39,300 bases of DNA from Roseomonas populi (GCF_024594815.1 NZ_JANJOU010000043.1:1-39300), one strand, 5' to 3'; shown: positions 24,687 through 31,778, numbered from the stretch's first letter. Notes: generated from the sequence alone by a model not told the origin. Numbers and translations are program-made.

Positions 24687-25208
24687 TCAGCAGCATCCGC
24701 TCTGCGGTTTGCAGCAGGCTGACGCGGCTTTTGCCTCCTGCTCCGCTCGGTGACGCGGCTTGCAGATGGCGGGCCGGGGGCCGAGCTCGATCGTGGCGCC
24801 CGCCGCCTCGATCCGGATGGCCTCGACGTCGAAGATCTGCATGGGGCGGCCGGGCGGGCCAACCTCGAAGGTCAGGCGGCTTCCCGGCTGCAGGCTGACC
24901 CGGGCGGCCACCTTCTCCAGGATCGCGAGGAACTTGCCGACGTCCATGTGCTCCGGCTTCTCGGCCGACGCAGGCAGGTCCTCCACCTGCAGGATCGTCT
25001 CCTGCCAGGCGTCCGGGTTCCCGCCACAGTCCAGGGTGACGAAGGATCCGGCCTTCACCTCGGTCACGTGGTAGCCAGGCTGGATCCGCTGCCCGTCATA
25101 GCTGATGACCAGCCGACGCGCTTCGTGGGGCCGGAGGGCGTCGAGCAGGGCACCCAGCGAGGCATCGCCCTGGAAGCCGACCGTCAGGGGCAGAGCAGGC
25201 GCGTTCAT
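24687..25208 (-). CDS. DUF6428-like protein of the arsenic locus
   Basis: A 173-residue cytosolic protein that I recognise by pattern as the DUF6428 type often found beside arsR genes: LGALLDALRPHEARRLVISY, then GYHVTEVKAGSFVTLDCGGN and WQETILQVEDLP. The tail ends SACCKPQSGCC, with two Cys pairs suited to binding As(III) or another thiophilic metal. The function is not known. It is divergent from arsR across a 43-bp gap that holds a TCTCAA/TTGAGA dyad, so ArsR probably represses both directions. The family name is from memory and deserves a lookup; the arsenic link rests on the context. Confidence 0.7.
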   Translation of the reverse strand: MNAPALPLTVGFQGDASLGALLDALRPHEARRLVISYDGQRIQPGYHVTEVKAGSFVTLDCGGNPDAWQETILQVEDLPASAEKPEHMDVGKFLAILEKVAARVSLQPGSRLTFEVGPPGRPMQIFDVEAIRIEAAGATIELGPRPAICKPRHRAEQEAKAASACCKPQSGCC

Positions 25209-25221
25209 CTTCCCTCTTTCA

Positions 25222-25239
25222 TCTCAATGTATCTTGAGA
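25222..25239. promoter_or_regulatory. Probable ArsR operator
   Basis: A perfect dyad TCTCAA-N6-TTGAGA lies in the 43-bp gap between the divergent DUF6428 and arsR genes, 12 nt before the arsR ATG. Position and symmetry suit a SmtB/ArsR-family repressor site that would block both promoters. Confidence 0.65.
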
Positions 25240-25251
25240 CATTAAGGGGTC

Positions 25252-25608
25252 ATGGATGAAACGCAAGCACTCGATGCCCTCGGCGCCCTCGCCCAGGAGA
25301 CCCGCCTCCGGATCGTTCGCCTGCTGGTGACGGCGGGGCCGGACGGCATGGCGGCGGGCGCCATCGGCGAGGCGATGGGCGCGACCTCCTCGCGCTTGTC
25401 CTTTCACCTCACTCACCTTGAGGCGGCCGGGCTGGTGCAGTCGCGCCGGGACGGCCGCTCGATCCGGTACTCGGCCGTCTACGACGCCCTGTCCGGCCTC
25501 ATCGCCTTCCTCATGCGGGACTGCTGCCAGGGCCACCCGGAGGTCTGCACCCCGGCGGTCGCTTCCCTCGCTGCCTGCGCCTGCCCCTCCTCTGAGCCCG
25601 CGGAATGA
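25252..25608 (+). CDS. arsR: ArsR-family arsenic-responsive repressor
   Basis: A 118-residue winged helix-turn-helix repressor of the SmtB/ArsR family. The DNA-recognition helix region is ATSSRLSFHLTHLEAAGLV (about 44-62) and the wing is RRDGRSIRYS. The metalloid-sensing cysteines are not in the classic ELCVCDL position of the recognition helix. Instead a C-terminal cluster, Cys91-Cys92 and Cys99 (CCQGHPEVC), is present, as in the Acidithiobacillus-type ArsR with C-terminal As(III) site. Further cysteines follow (CACPSS). It overlaps arsC by 4 nt, so translation is coupled. It should be released from the upstream dyad when As(III) or Sb(III) binds. Confidence 0.9.
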   Translation: MDETQALDALGALAQETRLRIVRLLVTAGPDGMAAGAIGEAMGATSSRLSFHLTHLEAAGLVQSRRDGRSIRYSAVYDALSGLIAFLMRDCCQGHPEVCTPAVASLAACACPSSEPAE

Positions 25609-26042
25609 CCGTCACCATCTTCCACAACCCGGCTTGCGGGACGTCCCGCAACGTCCTGGCTCTCATCCGGAACTCCGGCGAGGAGCCGGAGGTGATCGAG
25701 TACCTGAAGACCCCGCCGACCCGGGAGGAACTGGCCGACCTGATCCGGCGCATGGGCGTGTCGGTCCGCGATGTCCTGCGCGAGAAGGGCACGCCCTACG
25801 CGGAGCTGGGCCTTGGTGATCCGTCCCTGACCGACGACCAGCTGCTCGACGCGATGATGGCGCACCCCATCCTGATCAACCGGCCCATCGTGGTGACGCC
25901 ACTCGGCGTGCGGCTGTGCAGACCCTCCGAGGCTGTCCTCGACGTCCTGCCGAACACGCAGCGGGGCGCCTTTGCGAAGGAGGACGGCGATGCCGTGGTC
26001 GATGCCGCCGGGCAGCGCGTCACCAGGGATCCGGCAGCATGA
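25605..26042 (+). CDS. arsC: Glutaredoxin-coupled arsenate reductase ArsC
   Basis: A 145-residue arsenate reductase of the glutaredoxin-dependent (E. coli plasmid R773) type, reducing As(V) to As(III) for export. The active-site loop is HNPACGTSRN with the catalytic Cys11. The downstream anion-binding Arg region is HPILINRPIVVTPLGVRLCRP, also conserved. Length is normal. Its ATG overlaps the arsR stop and its stop overlaps the ATG of the next gene (ATGA at 26039), so three genes form a tight operon. The product As(III) would need the efflux protein encoded next, which is an unusual fusion. Confidence 0.95.
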   Translation: MTVTIFHNPACGTSRNVLALIRNSGEEPEVIEYLKTPPTREELADLIRRMGVSVRDVLREKGTPYAELGLGDPSLTDDQLLDAMMAHPILINRPIVVTPLGVRLCRPSEAVLDVLPNTQRGAFAKEDGDAVVDAAGQRVTRDPAA

Positions 26043-27511
26043 GCGCGGCCGTCGAGGGCGGGGCCGCCATCGGGCGCCGCCGGGCGGCCATGGGCCCCTT
26101 CGAGCGCTACCTCACCCTCTGGGTTGCCCTCTGCATCGTCGCGGGCATCGCGCTCGGGGCCGTGCTGCCCGGGTCGTTTCGGGCGCTCGGGCGCATGGAG
26201 GTGGCCCAGGTCAACATCCCGGTCGCGGTCCTGATCTGGGCAATGATCGTGCCCATGCTGCTCCGGGTGGACTTCGCCGCCATGGGCCAGGTCACGCGGC
26301 ACTGGCGCGGCATCGCCGTGACGCTCGGCATCAACTGGCTGGTGAAGCCCTTCTCCATGGCGCTGCTCGGCTGGCTGTTCATCGGCTGGCTGTTCCGGCC
26401 CCTGCTGCCGGCGGGGCAGGTGGACAGCTACATCGCCGGGCTGATCCTGCTGGCCGCGGCGCCCTGCACCGCCATGGTCTTCGTGTGGTCCCGCCTGACC
26501 GACGGCGACGCCAACTTCACCCTGTCCCAGGTCGCGCTGAACGACGCGATCATGCTGGTGGCCTTCGCGCCGGTGGTCGGGCTGGCGCTGCTGGCCTGGG
26601 CCTCGGGGCCCGTTACGCTGGCCCTAGCTTGGGCCGTCCTCGGCATCGGCATGGGGTTCGGCCTCTACGAGGCGGCCTTCGCCACGGTGACCGGCCTGTA
26701 CGGGCGCGAGGCCCGGAACGCGATCACCGGCATCAACCTCTTCGCGGGCTTCGCCTCCACGGTGGGATGGCCCGCCAGCGCCTTCATGATCGACGCCCTG
26801 GGCTGGAGGGGTGCCTGCCTCGCCTGGGCCGTCCTGCACCTGGTCGTGGCCCTGCCGCTGAACCGTTTCCTCGTCGCGAAGGCTCCGCCGCCGCCTCCGG
26901 CCGCGGCCCCGGCCGACGCGGCGCCCGGCGGCGTGCCCTGGACCATGGTCATCCTGGCGGCCGTCTTCGCCGCCACGACCTTCGTCTCCACCGCCATGGC
27001 CACCCACCTGCCGCGGATCATCGAGGCCCTGGGGGCGGCGCCGACCGCGGCGATCTTCGCGGCGTCCCTGGTCGGACCGGCCCAGGTCGCCGCCCGGGTG
27101 GCCGAGTTCGCCCTTCTGCGAAAGGCGTCGCCCCTCATCACGGCCCAGCTCGCCAAGGGCCTGAATCCCGTCGGGGCGGCGCTGCTGGCCTTCCTGGGGC
27201 CGGTGGTCGCCATCCCCTTCGTGCTGCTGCACGGCGCCGGGAACGGGCTGCTGACCATCGCGCGCGGCACCCTGCCGCTCGCCCTGTTCGGCCCGGCTGG
27301 CTACGGGCTGCGGACGGGGCTGCTGGCGGCCCCGGCGCGCCTCCTCCAGGGCGGGGCGCCCCTCCTCTTTGCGCTGGTGCTGGACACGCTCGGACCGCAC
27401 GCGGCGCTCCTGCTGTCGGGTACACTCACCGCGTTCTCCCTGTTCACGCTGCTGGCACTCGCACGCCGACCTTGCAATCCGCATGCAGGTGGACCACGGC
27501 GGGAGTGCTGA
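26039..27511 (+). CDS. ACR3-MFS chimeric transporter (arsenite carrier N-half fused to MFS C-part)
   Basis: A 490-residue membrane protein with mixed ancestry. Residues 1 to about 185 are the N-terminal half of an ACR3 arsenite/H+ antiporter, including FERYLTLWVALCIVAGIALG, NIPVAVLIWAMIVPMLLRVD and AAPCTAMVFVWS with the arsenite-relay Cys143. At about 181-190 (GLALLAWASGPV) it switches to an MFS transporter lacking its first two or three helices: GIGMGFGLYEAAFATVTGLY, then AGFASTVGWP, and FGPAGYGLRTGLLA to the end. ACR3 proteins normally have ten helices over about 350 residues; the second half, with its essential Glu, is gone. The frame is open throughout. The likeliest origin is an in-frame deletion joining adjacent acr3 and MFS genes of an ars operon. 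It may be a dead hybrid or a new carrier. Confidence 0.85.
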   Translation: MSAAVEGGAAIGRRRAAMGPFERYLTLWVALCIVAGIALGAVLPGSFRALGRMEVAQVNIPVAVLIWAMIVPMLLRVDFAAMGQVTRHWRGIAVTLGINWLVKPFSMALLGWLFIGWLFRPLLPAGQVDSYIAGLILLAAAPCTAMVFVWSRLTDGDANFTLSQVALNDAIMLVAFAPVVGLALLAWASGPVTLALAWAVLGIGMGFGLYEAAFATVTGLYGREARNAITGINLFAGFASTVGWPASAFMIDALGWRGACLAWAVLHLVVALPLNRFLVAKAPPPPPAAAPADAAPGGVPWTMVILAAVFAATTFVSTAMATHLPRIIEALGAAPTAAIFAASLVGPAQVAARVAEFALLRKASPLITAQLAKGLNPVGAALLAFLGPVVAIPFVLLHGAGNGLLTIARGTLPLALFGPAGYGLRTGLLAAPARLLQGGAPLLFALVLDTLGPHAALLLSGTLTAFSLFTLLALARRPCNPHAGGPRREC

Positions 27512-27565
27512 GCGCGTGGATCAAGGCAGCGATCAATGTCCGCTTCGCCGCACCCCTATCCCGAC

Positions 27566-27580
27566 AGCGGCCGTGCCGCT
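27566..27580. repeat. Hairpin AGCGGC-CGT-GCCGCT, copy 2 of a shared downstream element
   Basis: Same perfect hairpin and 27-bp identical context as at 13107-13121. It lies 55 bp after the ACR3-MFS stop and could act as its transcription end. No T-run follows. Confidence 0.5.
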
Positions 27581-27730
27581 AACGGCCAGACCCGGCCGCG
27601 GCAACCGGCCTTCTCACCGTGTGATGCCACGCGCGGCCTTCGCCCCGAGCGCTCCAGACCACCACAGCCGCTTCTCTTTGCTCTGGGCGTAAGCCCTGCC
27701 CCCGTGATCAGCAGAAGGTAGACGCCGCCG

Positions 27731-27988
27731 GTGAAGAAGCTCGGCTATACTGGGCCGGGCAGCAGGACCGCGCAGATCATGACCGACGACTACATGAAGA
27801 CTCAACGCGAGGCGCTGGCCCAGCATCTTCGGCTCACGGACGGCAAGTCCGGCTACGTCAAGGCCACTGCGGAGGGCTTCCAGGTCTATGTCCGCAAGAA
27901 GTGGCCGGGCAAGCAGATCACCTCCTGGGACGGTATGCCGGTGGAGTGGCACGAGAACGTTGGCACCCACAAAGCAGCAAACCGCTGA
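27731..27988 (+). CDS. Small hypothetical protein (85 aa)
   Basis: Unrecognised. From GTG 27731 it begins MKKLGYTGPGSRTAQIMTDD and continues with YVKATAEGFQVYVRKKWPGK before ending VGTHKAANR. It is basic and has an alternating beta-strand pattern in its second half (FQVYVRKKW, then ITSWDGMPVEW). It could instead start at ATG 27780. The overlapping minus-strand frame (27614-27970) is less convincing. It separates the arsenic locus from the integrase module. No function is suggested by context. Confidence 0.45.
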   Translation: MKKLGYTGPGSRTAQIMTDDYMKTQREALAQHLRLTDGKSGYVKATAEGFQVYVRKKWPGKQITSWDGMPVEWHENVGTHKAANR

Positions 27989-28153
27989 CCCGGCGAGCGC
28001 CTCGCCCCCGATGGAGATGAGGCGAGCCTTCCCTCCCGTAGGTTGGGGGCCACTCCACTGCGGCGAGGCGGACTAAGGCTTCAGCAAGAGGCGTCACCCG
28101 GTGGAAAGCCAGCAAATCCAGGCATAAGAGCCCCCTCCGGCGGTACCCCGTCC

Positions 28154-29128
28154 ATGTCCTCTGCTGTCGCCCTAGCGTCCGCGGCTGCTGTCCCGGCGCT
28201 CTCTGGCGAGTTGTCGGCCGAGGCCCTGGCCTATGCGCGCGAGGCGTCCGCCCAGAACACCCGCCGCGCCTACCGGGCCGCCTGGCAGGACTTTACCGGC
28301 TGGTGCAGAGAAACCGGCGTGGAGCCGCTGCCAGCAGCGCCGGAGACAGTCGGCAGCTTCCTCGCCGCCCACGCCTCCACCCACAAGGCGGCCAGCCTCT
28401 CCATGCGACTGGTGGCAATCGGGCAGGCCCATCGCCTCGCCGGGCACCGCCTGGACACCGGGCACCCCGCCATCCGCGAGACGATGAAGGGCATCCGCCG
28501 TACCCACGGCACGGCGCCGGCGAAGAAGGACGCGGCCGTGGCGGACGTGATCCGCGACGCGGTGAGCGTGCTGGCGAAGCGGCCCGGCCTGCGCGCCATC
28601 CGTGACCGCGCCCTGCTGCTGGTGGGCTTCGCTGCCGCCCTGCGCCGATCGGAGCTGGTGGCGCTGGACGTGGGCGACGTAGCGTTCGTGACCGAGGGCA
28701 TGATCCTTACCCTGCGCCGGGCAAAGACCGACCAGGAAGGCCGCGGGTCTGAGATAGCCATTCCCTTCGGGCAGTCGGAGCGGACGTGCCCCGTGCTGGC
28801 CCTCCGCGCCTGGCTTGAGACGGCCGGCATTGAGACGGGCGCGGTACTGCGCTCCGTCACCCGGCACAACAGCTTAGGGGCATCTCGCCTCTCGGATCGG
28901 GACGTTGCGCGCGTGGTGCAGGAGACGGTGCAGGCGGCCGGTTGTGACCCCGCCACCTACGCCGGGCACTCGCTGCGCTCTGGCTTCATTACTGAGGCGG
29001 CGCGGCGTGGGGTGGCCGAGCGGCACATCCAGAACCAGAGCCGGCACAAGAGCCTCCCCGTGCTGCGGGGGTACATCCGGCGCGGGAGCCTGTTCGTGGA
29101 CAATGCTGCGGCGAGGGTGGGGCTGTGA
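28154..29128 (+). CDS. Tyrosine recombinase / site-specific integrase
   Basis: A 324-residue phage-type integrase that cuts and rejoins DNA at att sites. The N-terminal SAM-like core-binding domain (about 20-115) has the pattern SAQNTRRAYRAAWQDFTGWC. The catalytic domain carries Arg164 in ALRRSEL, Lys191 in RRAKTD, His272 and Arg275 in GHSLRSGF, His298 in SRHKS and the nucleophile Tyr307 in LRGYIRR. All residues needed for activity are present. ATG 28154 was chosen because the longer frame from 28043 adds Gly/Arg-rich non-homologous residues. Its stop overlaps the GTG of the next gene. I find no adjacent tRNA or obvious att repeat, so its target is unknown; relatives on alphaproteobacterial plasmids act in resolution or integration. 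Confidence 0.92.
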   Translation: MSSAVALASAAAVPALSGELSAEALAYAREASAQNTRRAYRAAWQDFTGWCRETGVEPLPAAPETVGSFLAAHASTHKAASLSMRLVAIGQAHRLAGHRLDTGHPAIRETMKGIRRTHGTAPAKKDAAVADVIRDAVSVLAKRPGLRAIRDRALLLVGFAAALRRSELVALDVGDVAFVTEGMILTLRRAKTDQEGRGSEIAIPFGQSERTCPVLALRAWLETAGIETGAVLRSVTRHNSLGASRLSDRDVARVVQETVQAAGCDPATYAGHSLRSGFITEAARRGVAERHIQNQSRHKSLPVLRGYIRRGSLFVDNAAARVGL

Positions 29129-29544
29129 CGATGACCGAAGCGCCGGACGGCTTCGCCCTCCTTCCTGCTCCGGATCAACCGGCGGTGGCCGGCCGGCACA
29201 TCCCATCCCCTCATCGCGGGATGGCCGCAGGCGCCGCCGCCCTGCTGCGTGGTGGCAGGCTGGCTGGCATCGAGAGAAAGAGCATGGGCGGGTTTAACAC
29301 CGGCCCGCTCCTGGGAATCGCTGGCCAAGCCATAACGCCGTTGATCGCCGCAGCTGGGGGCGCTGCGGCCGTGTGGCTGAAGGGGCGGGCCGATCGCCGC
29401 GTGAAGGTGAAGCTGGGTGACTTTGAGGCCGAGGCGCGGACACCGGAAGAGCTGGAAAAGGTGATGCGGCTGGCGGCAGAGCACCGCCAGAAGCCGCCAG
29501 AAGCCGCCAGAAGCCGCCAGAAGCCGCCAGAGGACAAAGGATAG
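29125..29544 (+). CDS. One-TM small protein with EACC1-like C-terminal segment, copy A
   Basis: Up to 139 residues. The core is a hydrophobic Ala/Gly helix (LLGIAGQAITPLIAAAGGAA) followed by a basic strand and loop, LKGRADRRVKVKLGDFEAEA, and a helix TPEELEKVMRLAAE. The same order and residues (R-x2-VKVK-x-GD-x-EAE-x-T-x-EE) recur in the protein at 30210-30620. That pattern resembles the EACC1 domain, a component of predicted NTP-dependent bacterial conflict systems, although neighbours of that class are absent here. ATG 29284 has the best ribosome-binding site (GAGAGAAAGAG) and would give an 86-residue form. GTG 29125 overlaps the integrase stop. The tail is made by a 10-bp tandem repeat. The family link is from memory and unproven. 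Confidence 0.6.
   Translation: MTMTEAPDGFALLPAPDQPAVAGRHIPSPHRGMAAGAAALLRGGRLAGIERKSMGGFNTGPLLGIAGQAITPLIAAAGGAAAVWLKGRADRRVKVKLGDFEAEARTPEELEKVMRLAAEHRQKPPEAARSRQKPPEDKG
29491..29530 (+). repeat. 10-bp tandem repeat (AAGCCGCCAG x4) inside a coding tail
   Basis: Four perfect units of AAGCCGCCAG, preceded by a partial unit. The unit length is not a multiple of 3, so gain or loss of one unit would change the reading frame of the last residues of copy A and its stop codon. Confidence 0.9.
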
Positions 29545-29560
29545 ACTGGAGCAAGTGCCA

Positions 29561-29674
29561 ATGCGACCTGAGGACATGACCGTGGATCACCTGCGCCGGC
29601 ATTCCGCCGTGTACGCCGTATCGCCCCAGGGTGAGGCGGTGAGGTGCGCCCCAACCGACGCATGGCGCGGATGA
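29561..29674 (+). CDS. Tiny ORF in the post-integrase cassette (37 aa)
   Basis: From ATG 29561 the product begins MRPEDMTVDHLRRHSAVYAV and ends with APTDAWRG. GGAGCAAG lies just upstream as a ribosome-binding site. Its stop TGA overlaps the next ATG (ATGATGA context at 29671). The chain of overlapping starts and stops on one strand is the main evidence that this is translated. Unknown function. Confidence 0.4.
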   Translation: MRPEDMTVDHLRRHSAVYAVSPQGEAVRCAPTDAWRG

Positions 29675-29817
29675 TGGCCCCGCACGTCGCCACACCTATT
29701 GAACTTGGCCCGCTGGAAGTAGCCGTGCCGGGCCTGGACGAGTTGGCACTAGCCCCTTTGCGGGCGCACATCGCGCAACTTGAGGAGGAGATGCGGCAGC
29801 CCCAGGCCGAGACGTGA
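29671..29817 (+). CDS. Small acidic ORF in the post-integrase cassette (48 aa)
   Basis: Starts at ATG 29671 (or 29674), overlapping the previous stop. It begins MMAPHVATPIELGPLEVAVP and continues GLDELALAPLRAHIAQLEEE, ending in a short amphipathic or coiled helix (LRAHIAQLEEEMRQ). The net charge is negative. Its stop overlaps the next ATG. Unrecognised, but the protein-like helix and the coupled arrangement favour a real gene. Confidence 0.45.
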   Translation: MMAPHVATPIELGPLEVAVPGLDELALAPLRAHIAQLEEEMRQPQAET

Positions 29818-29918
29818 TGGACAAGGTCGAGGTAGCGCGCTGCCAGCTCGGCACCGGCCTGGTCCTCCACCTCCGGGCGCAGGATCCAGTTTCGGCGCAC
29901 TCCCTCATCATGCCCTAG
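29817..29918 (+). CDS. Tiny ORF in the post-integrase cassette (33 aa)
   Basis: ATG 29817 overlaps the previous TGA (ATGA-like coupling), and the frame ends at TAG 29918. The product is MDKVEVARCQLGTGLVLHLR followed by thirteen residues. It is too short to assign. Position in the overlapping series is the only support, so it may be a coupling leader or a chance frame. Confidence 0.3.
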   Translation: MDKVEVARCQLGTGLVLHLRAQDPVSAHSLIMP

Positions 29919-29926
29919 TGCCAGCC

Positions 29927-30184
29927 ATGGCTGATCCCCCTGCCCCACCCGAGCGCGTGCCCGTCACCGCCGCTTGGCTGGCGGAGCAGGAGGCGAAGCA
30001 AGCCGCCTACGCCGCATCCCGGCGGGCCTGGGCAGCAGGTCCGCGCGATCCTACCTCAGCGGAGGACGCGCCGGAGCTGCCCACCGCCTCCCCGCCCTCT
30101 CCGGACAACTCACCTCAGCCTGCCCAGCCCCGCCGCCAGCGTGGCGTGGTCCATGATCCGCGACAGGGGCGTTTGGAGTTCTGA
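29927..30184 (+). CDS. Small hypothetical protein (85 aa) of the post-integrase cassette
   Basis: From ATG 29927 it begins MADPPAPPERVPVTAAWLAE and continues QEAKQAAYAASRRAWAAG. The N-terminal helix is followed by a Pro/Ser-rich, probably disordered tail ending VVHDPRQGRLEF. It is preceded by the 33-residue ORF and followed within 26 nt by copy B of the EACC1-like proteins. A 9-codon ORF (30184-30213) bridges the gap by overlapping both its stop and the next ATG. Unknown function. Confidence 0.5.
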   Translation: MADPPAPPERVPVTAAWLAEQEAKQAAYAASRRAWAAGPRDPTSAEDAPELPTASPPSPDNSPQPAQPRRQRGVVHDPRQGRLEF

Positions 30185-30209
30185 TGACGAATGATGCGAG
30201 GGTGGGCCA

Positions 30210-30620
30210 ATGACTAAAGACGACAGCAGGGCCGAAGTGGCCTTCCATCTGGGCGCGGGCGAGCCGGACATTTCCAGCCCTGCTATCCAGCGCGAGTTGC
30301 GGGAATTGACCCGCCCGCTCGTCAGCCTTGGCGCCCACCCTCGCCTCCGCGCGCATGATGCCGATGCGACGCCTGCCGTCCGTCTCGGCCAACTGGCTTT
30401 GACCCTGGGCCCTGCCGCAATCACAGGGCTCACCGCCGCAGCCGCGACGTGGCTACAGGCCAGGACGGGCCGGAAGGTGAAGGTCAAGTTCGGAGACGTG
30501 GAGGCCGAGGGCGCGACCGTCGAAGAGGTGCGGCAGCTGCTGGAGCTGGCGGCCGAAGCGCAGGCCAGGGCGCCGGTAGATGAGCAGAGCGACAAGGACG
30601 AGGATGGATGGCGCGACTGA
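30210..30620 (+). CDS. One-TM protein with EACC1-like domain, copy B (136 aa)
   Basis: A 136-residue protein, fuller than copy A at 29125. Residues 1-60 are hydrophilic with a helix (IQRELRELTRPLVSL). A hydrophobic segment follows (about 65-90: LALTLGPAAITGLTAAAATW), then the basic strand and loop TGRKVKVKFGDVEAEGATVE, and a helix EEVRQLLELAAEAQA. The middle and end align with copy A. The layout of an N-terminal region, a single hydrophobic helix, then R-x-VxVKxGDxEAE-x-A-T-x-E-E is what I recall for EACC1 proteins of predicted conflict systems. No effector or AAA/STAND partner is seen nearby. The start overlaps a tiny upstream ORF by ATGA. The family assignment is tentative. Confidence 0.6.
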   Translation: MTKDDSRAEVAFHLGAGEPDISSPAIQRELRELTRPLVSLGAHPRLRAHDADATPAVRLGQLALTLGPAAITGLTAAAATWLQARTGRKVKVKFGDVEAEGATVEEVRQLLELAAEAQARAPVDEQSDKDEDGWRD

Positions 30621-30693
30621 CGCGGAGCCCGAACCCGTCCGCCGCGGCCGGGAGGCGATGGCGCTCGAAGGCCGGTGCCGCCCCGAAGCGGTC

Positions 30694-31566
30694 CTACGAT
30701 CCAGTCGTGCCCGGCCTGCTGACCAGCCCTTCGACGTACACGGCCAAGGTCATGGCCCCTCGCTCCGGGTCGTCGGGAAGGTCGCAGGCGCCATCCACGC
30801 TGACCGCCGTCATCCCGGCGTAGGAGCGGGCGGCCGCCGCCGAGAAGCCCAGGGCGCGGAAGCTGTCGATCCATCCTTCGCGCGGTGTCACCGCAACCGC
30901 CACGGGCTGTCCCAACGCCGCGGCAAAGGCGTCCGCCACGTCCTGAGGGCTGTACCGCTCCGGCCCCTCCACGTGGTGGATGCCCGTCCCTTCGGTCGGT
31001 TCGAGGAGCCGCCGTGCCGCCGCCCGACCGAGATCGTCGGGGGCCACCATCGGGAGGCGCAACTCGACTGGGAACAGGCTGGGCAGGGTGCCACCGCGCG
31101 CCGCGTCCAGCAGGGTATCCCAATTGCTCATGTAGTAGGCCCCCCGCTGGATCACCGTCGGGATAGGCTGAGCCGCGAGGGCCTGCTCGAACTCGAACAG
31201 CACGCCGAGGTCGCCGACCTCCTCCCCCGGCCGGGCGCAGTAGGTGGAGGCCGCCACGACCCCCTCCAGCCCCGAGCCGTCCAGGGCGGCGACGATGCTC
31301 GCGGCCGTGCGGCGCTCCTCCCGGTCCGTATCCGTGGACGGTACGGCGGGAGGGTTCAGCAGGAAGGCACGCCGGCCGCGTCGGAGCACGTCCCGGAGCT
31401 GATCCGCGTTACCAACGTCAATCGCGGCGGCCTCCGCGCCCTGCCGACGCCAGGAGGCGGCCTTGTCCTCACTCCGGGTCACCACCATCACGCGTTCCCC
31501 GGTGTCGAGTAGCGTCCGCACTACGGCGGAGCCGACATGACCGGTCGCGCCCAGAACGATGATCAT
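30694..31566 (-). CDS. NmrA-type NAD(P)-binding oxidoreductase
   Basis: A 290-residue atypical short-chain dehydrogenase of the NmrA/HSCARG-like group. The N-terminal nucleotide-binding motif is IIVLGATGHVGSAVVRTLLD, matching GATGxxG. Downstream are SEDKAASWRRQGAEAAAIDV, a weak catalytic-region equivalent (VVAASTYCARPG, where Tyr and Lys are not in the classic YxxxK order) and PMVAPDDLGRAAARRLL. Such proteins act as NADPH sensors or reductases of quinones or other small molecules in the cytosol. GGAGGCACA sets the start at ATG 31566. It is opposite in direction to the small genes on both sides and seems inserted among them, as a remnant of a broken plus-strand gene lies just behind its start. 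Confidence 0.88.
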   Translation of the reverse strand: MIIVLGATGHVGSAVVRTLLDTGERVMVVTRSEDKAASWRRQGAEAAAIDVGNADQLRDVLRRGRRAFLLNPPAVPSTDTDREERRTAASIVAALDGSGLEGVVAASTYCARPGEEVGDLGVLFEFEQALAAQPIPTVIQRGAYYMSNWDTLLDAARGGTLPSLFPVELRLPMVAPDDLGRAAARRLLEPTEGTGIHHVEGPERYSPQDVADAFAAALGQPVAVAVTPREGWIDSFRALGFSAAAARSYAGMTAVSVDGACDLPDDPERGAMTLAVYVEGLVSRPGTTGS

Positions 31567-31572
31567 TGTGCC

Positions 31573-31764
31573 TCCCTCCGCAAGACAGTCTCCGAACTCA
31601 CCGGACCGCCCGGCCTGACCTGGGCCGAGGTGGTACCCCGGCTGACCTGCGACCTATGCGTGGCGCCGGCCGATATCGTGGGGCTGGGCGGGCCGCCATC
31701 GCATCCAGGCCTGGGACAGACGTGGCTGCTGCTCCAGAAGGGGGAGGTGGGCGGGTGGCGGTGA
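31573..31764 (+). pseudogene. Remnant of a small gene with a C-x2-C motif
   Basis: The frame reads ELTGPPGLTWAEVVPRLTCD and ends WLLLQKGEVGGWR. The LTWAEVVPRL and C-x2-C pattern looks like the C-terminal half of a small zinc-ribbon-type protein. There is no credible start codon except inside the promoter of the NmrA gene (31537). I read it as a gene cut short when the NmrA cassette was inserted. The original function is unknown. Confidence 0.35.
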
Positions 31765-31778
31765 GAGGCGCCGGGCGC

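Noticed and set aside
27989-28153. Possible att site or tRNA upstream of the integrase
   Set aside because: I could not find a tRNA-like fold or a matching direct repeat elsewhere in the window.
29485-29531. Short direct repeats that could suggest a CRISPR array
   Set aside because: The 10-bp units are contiguous with no spacers and lie in a coding tail; this is a simple tandem repeat.
29294-29948. Minus-strand frames opposite the tiny-gene cassette
   Set aside because: They are antisense to the coupled plus-strand genes and contain repeat-derived low-complexity sequence (GGFWRLLA repeats) from the 10-bp tandem repeat.
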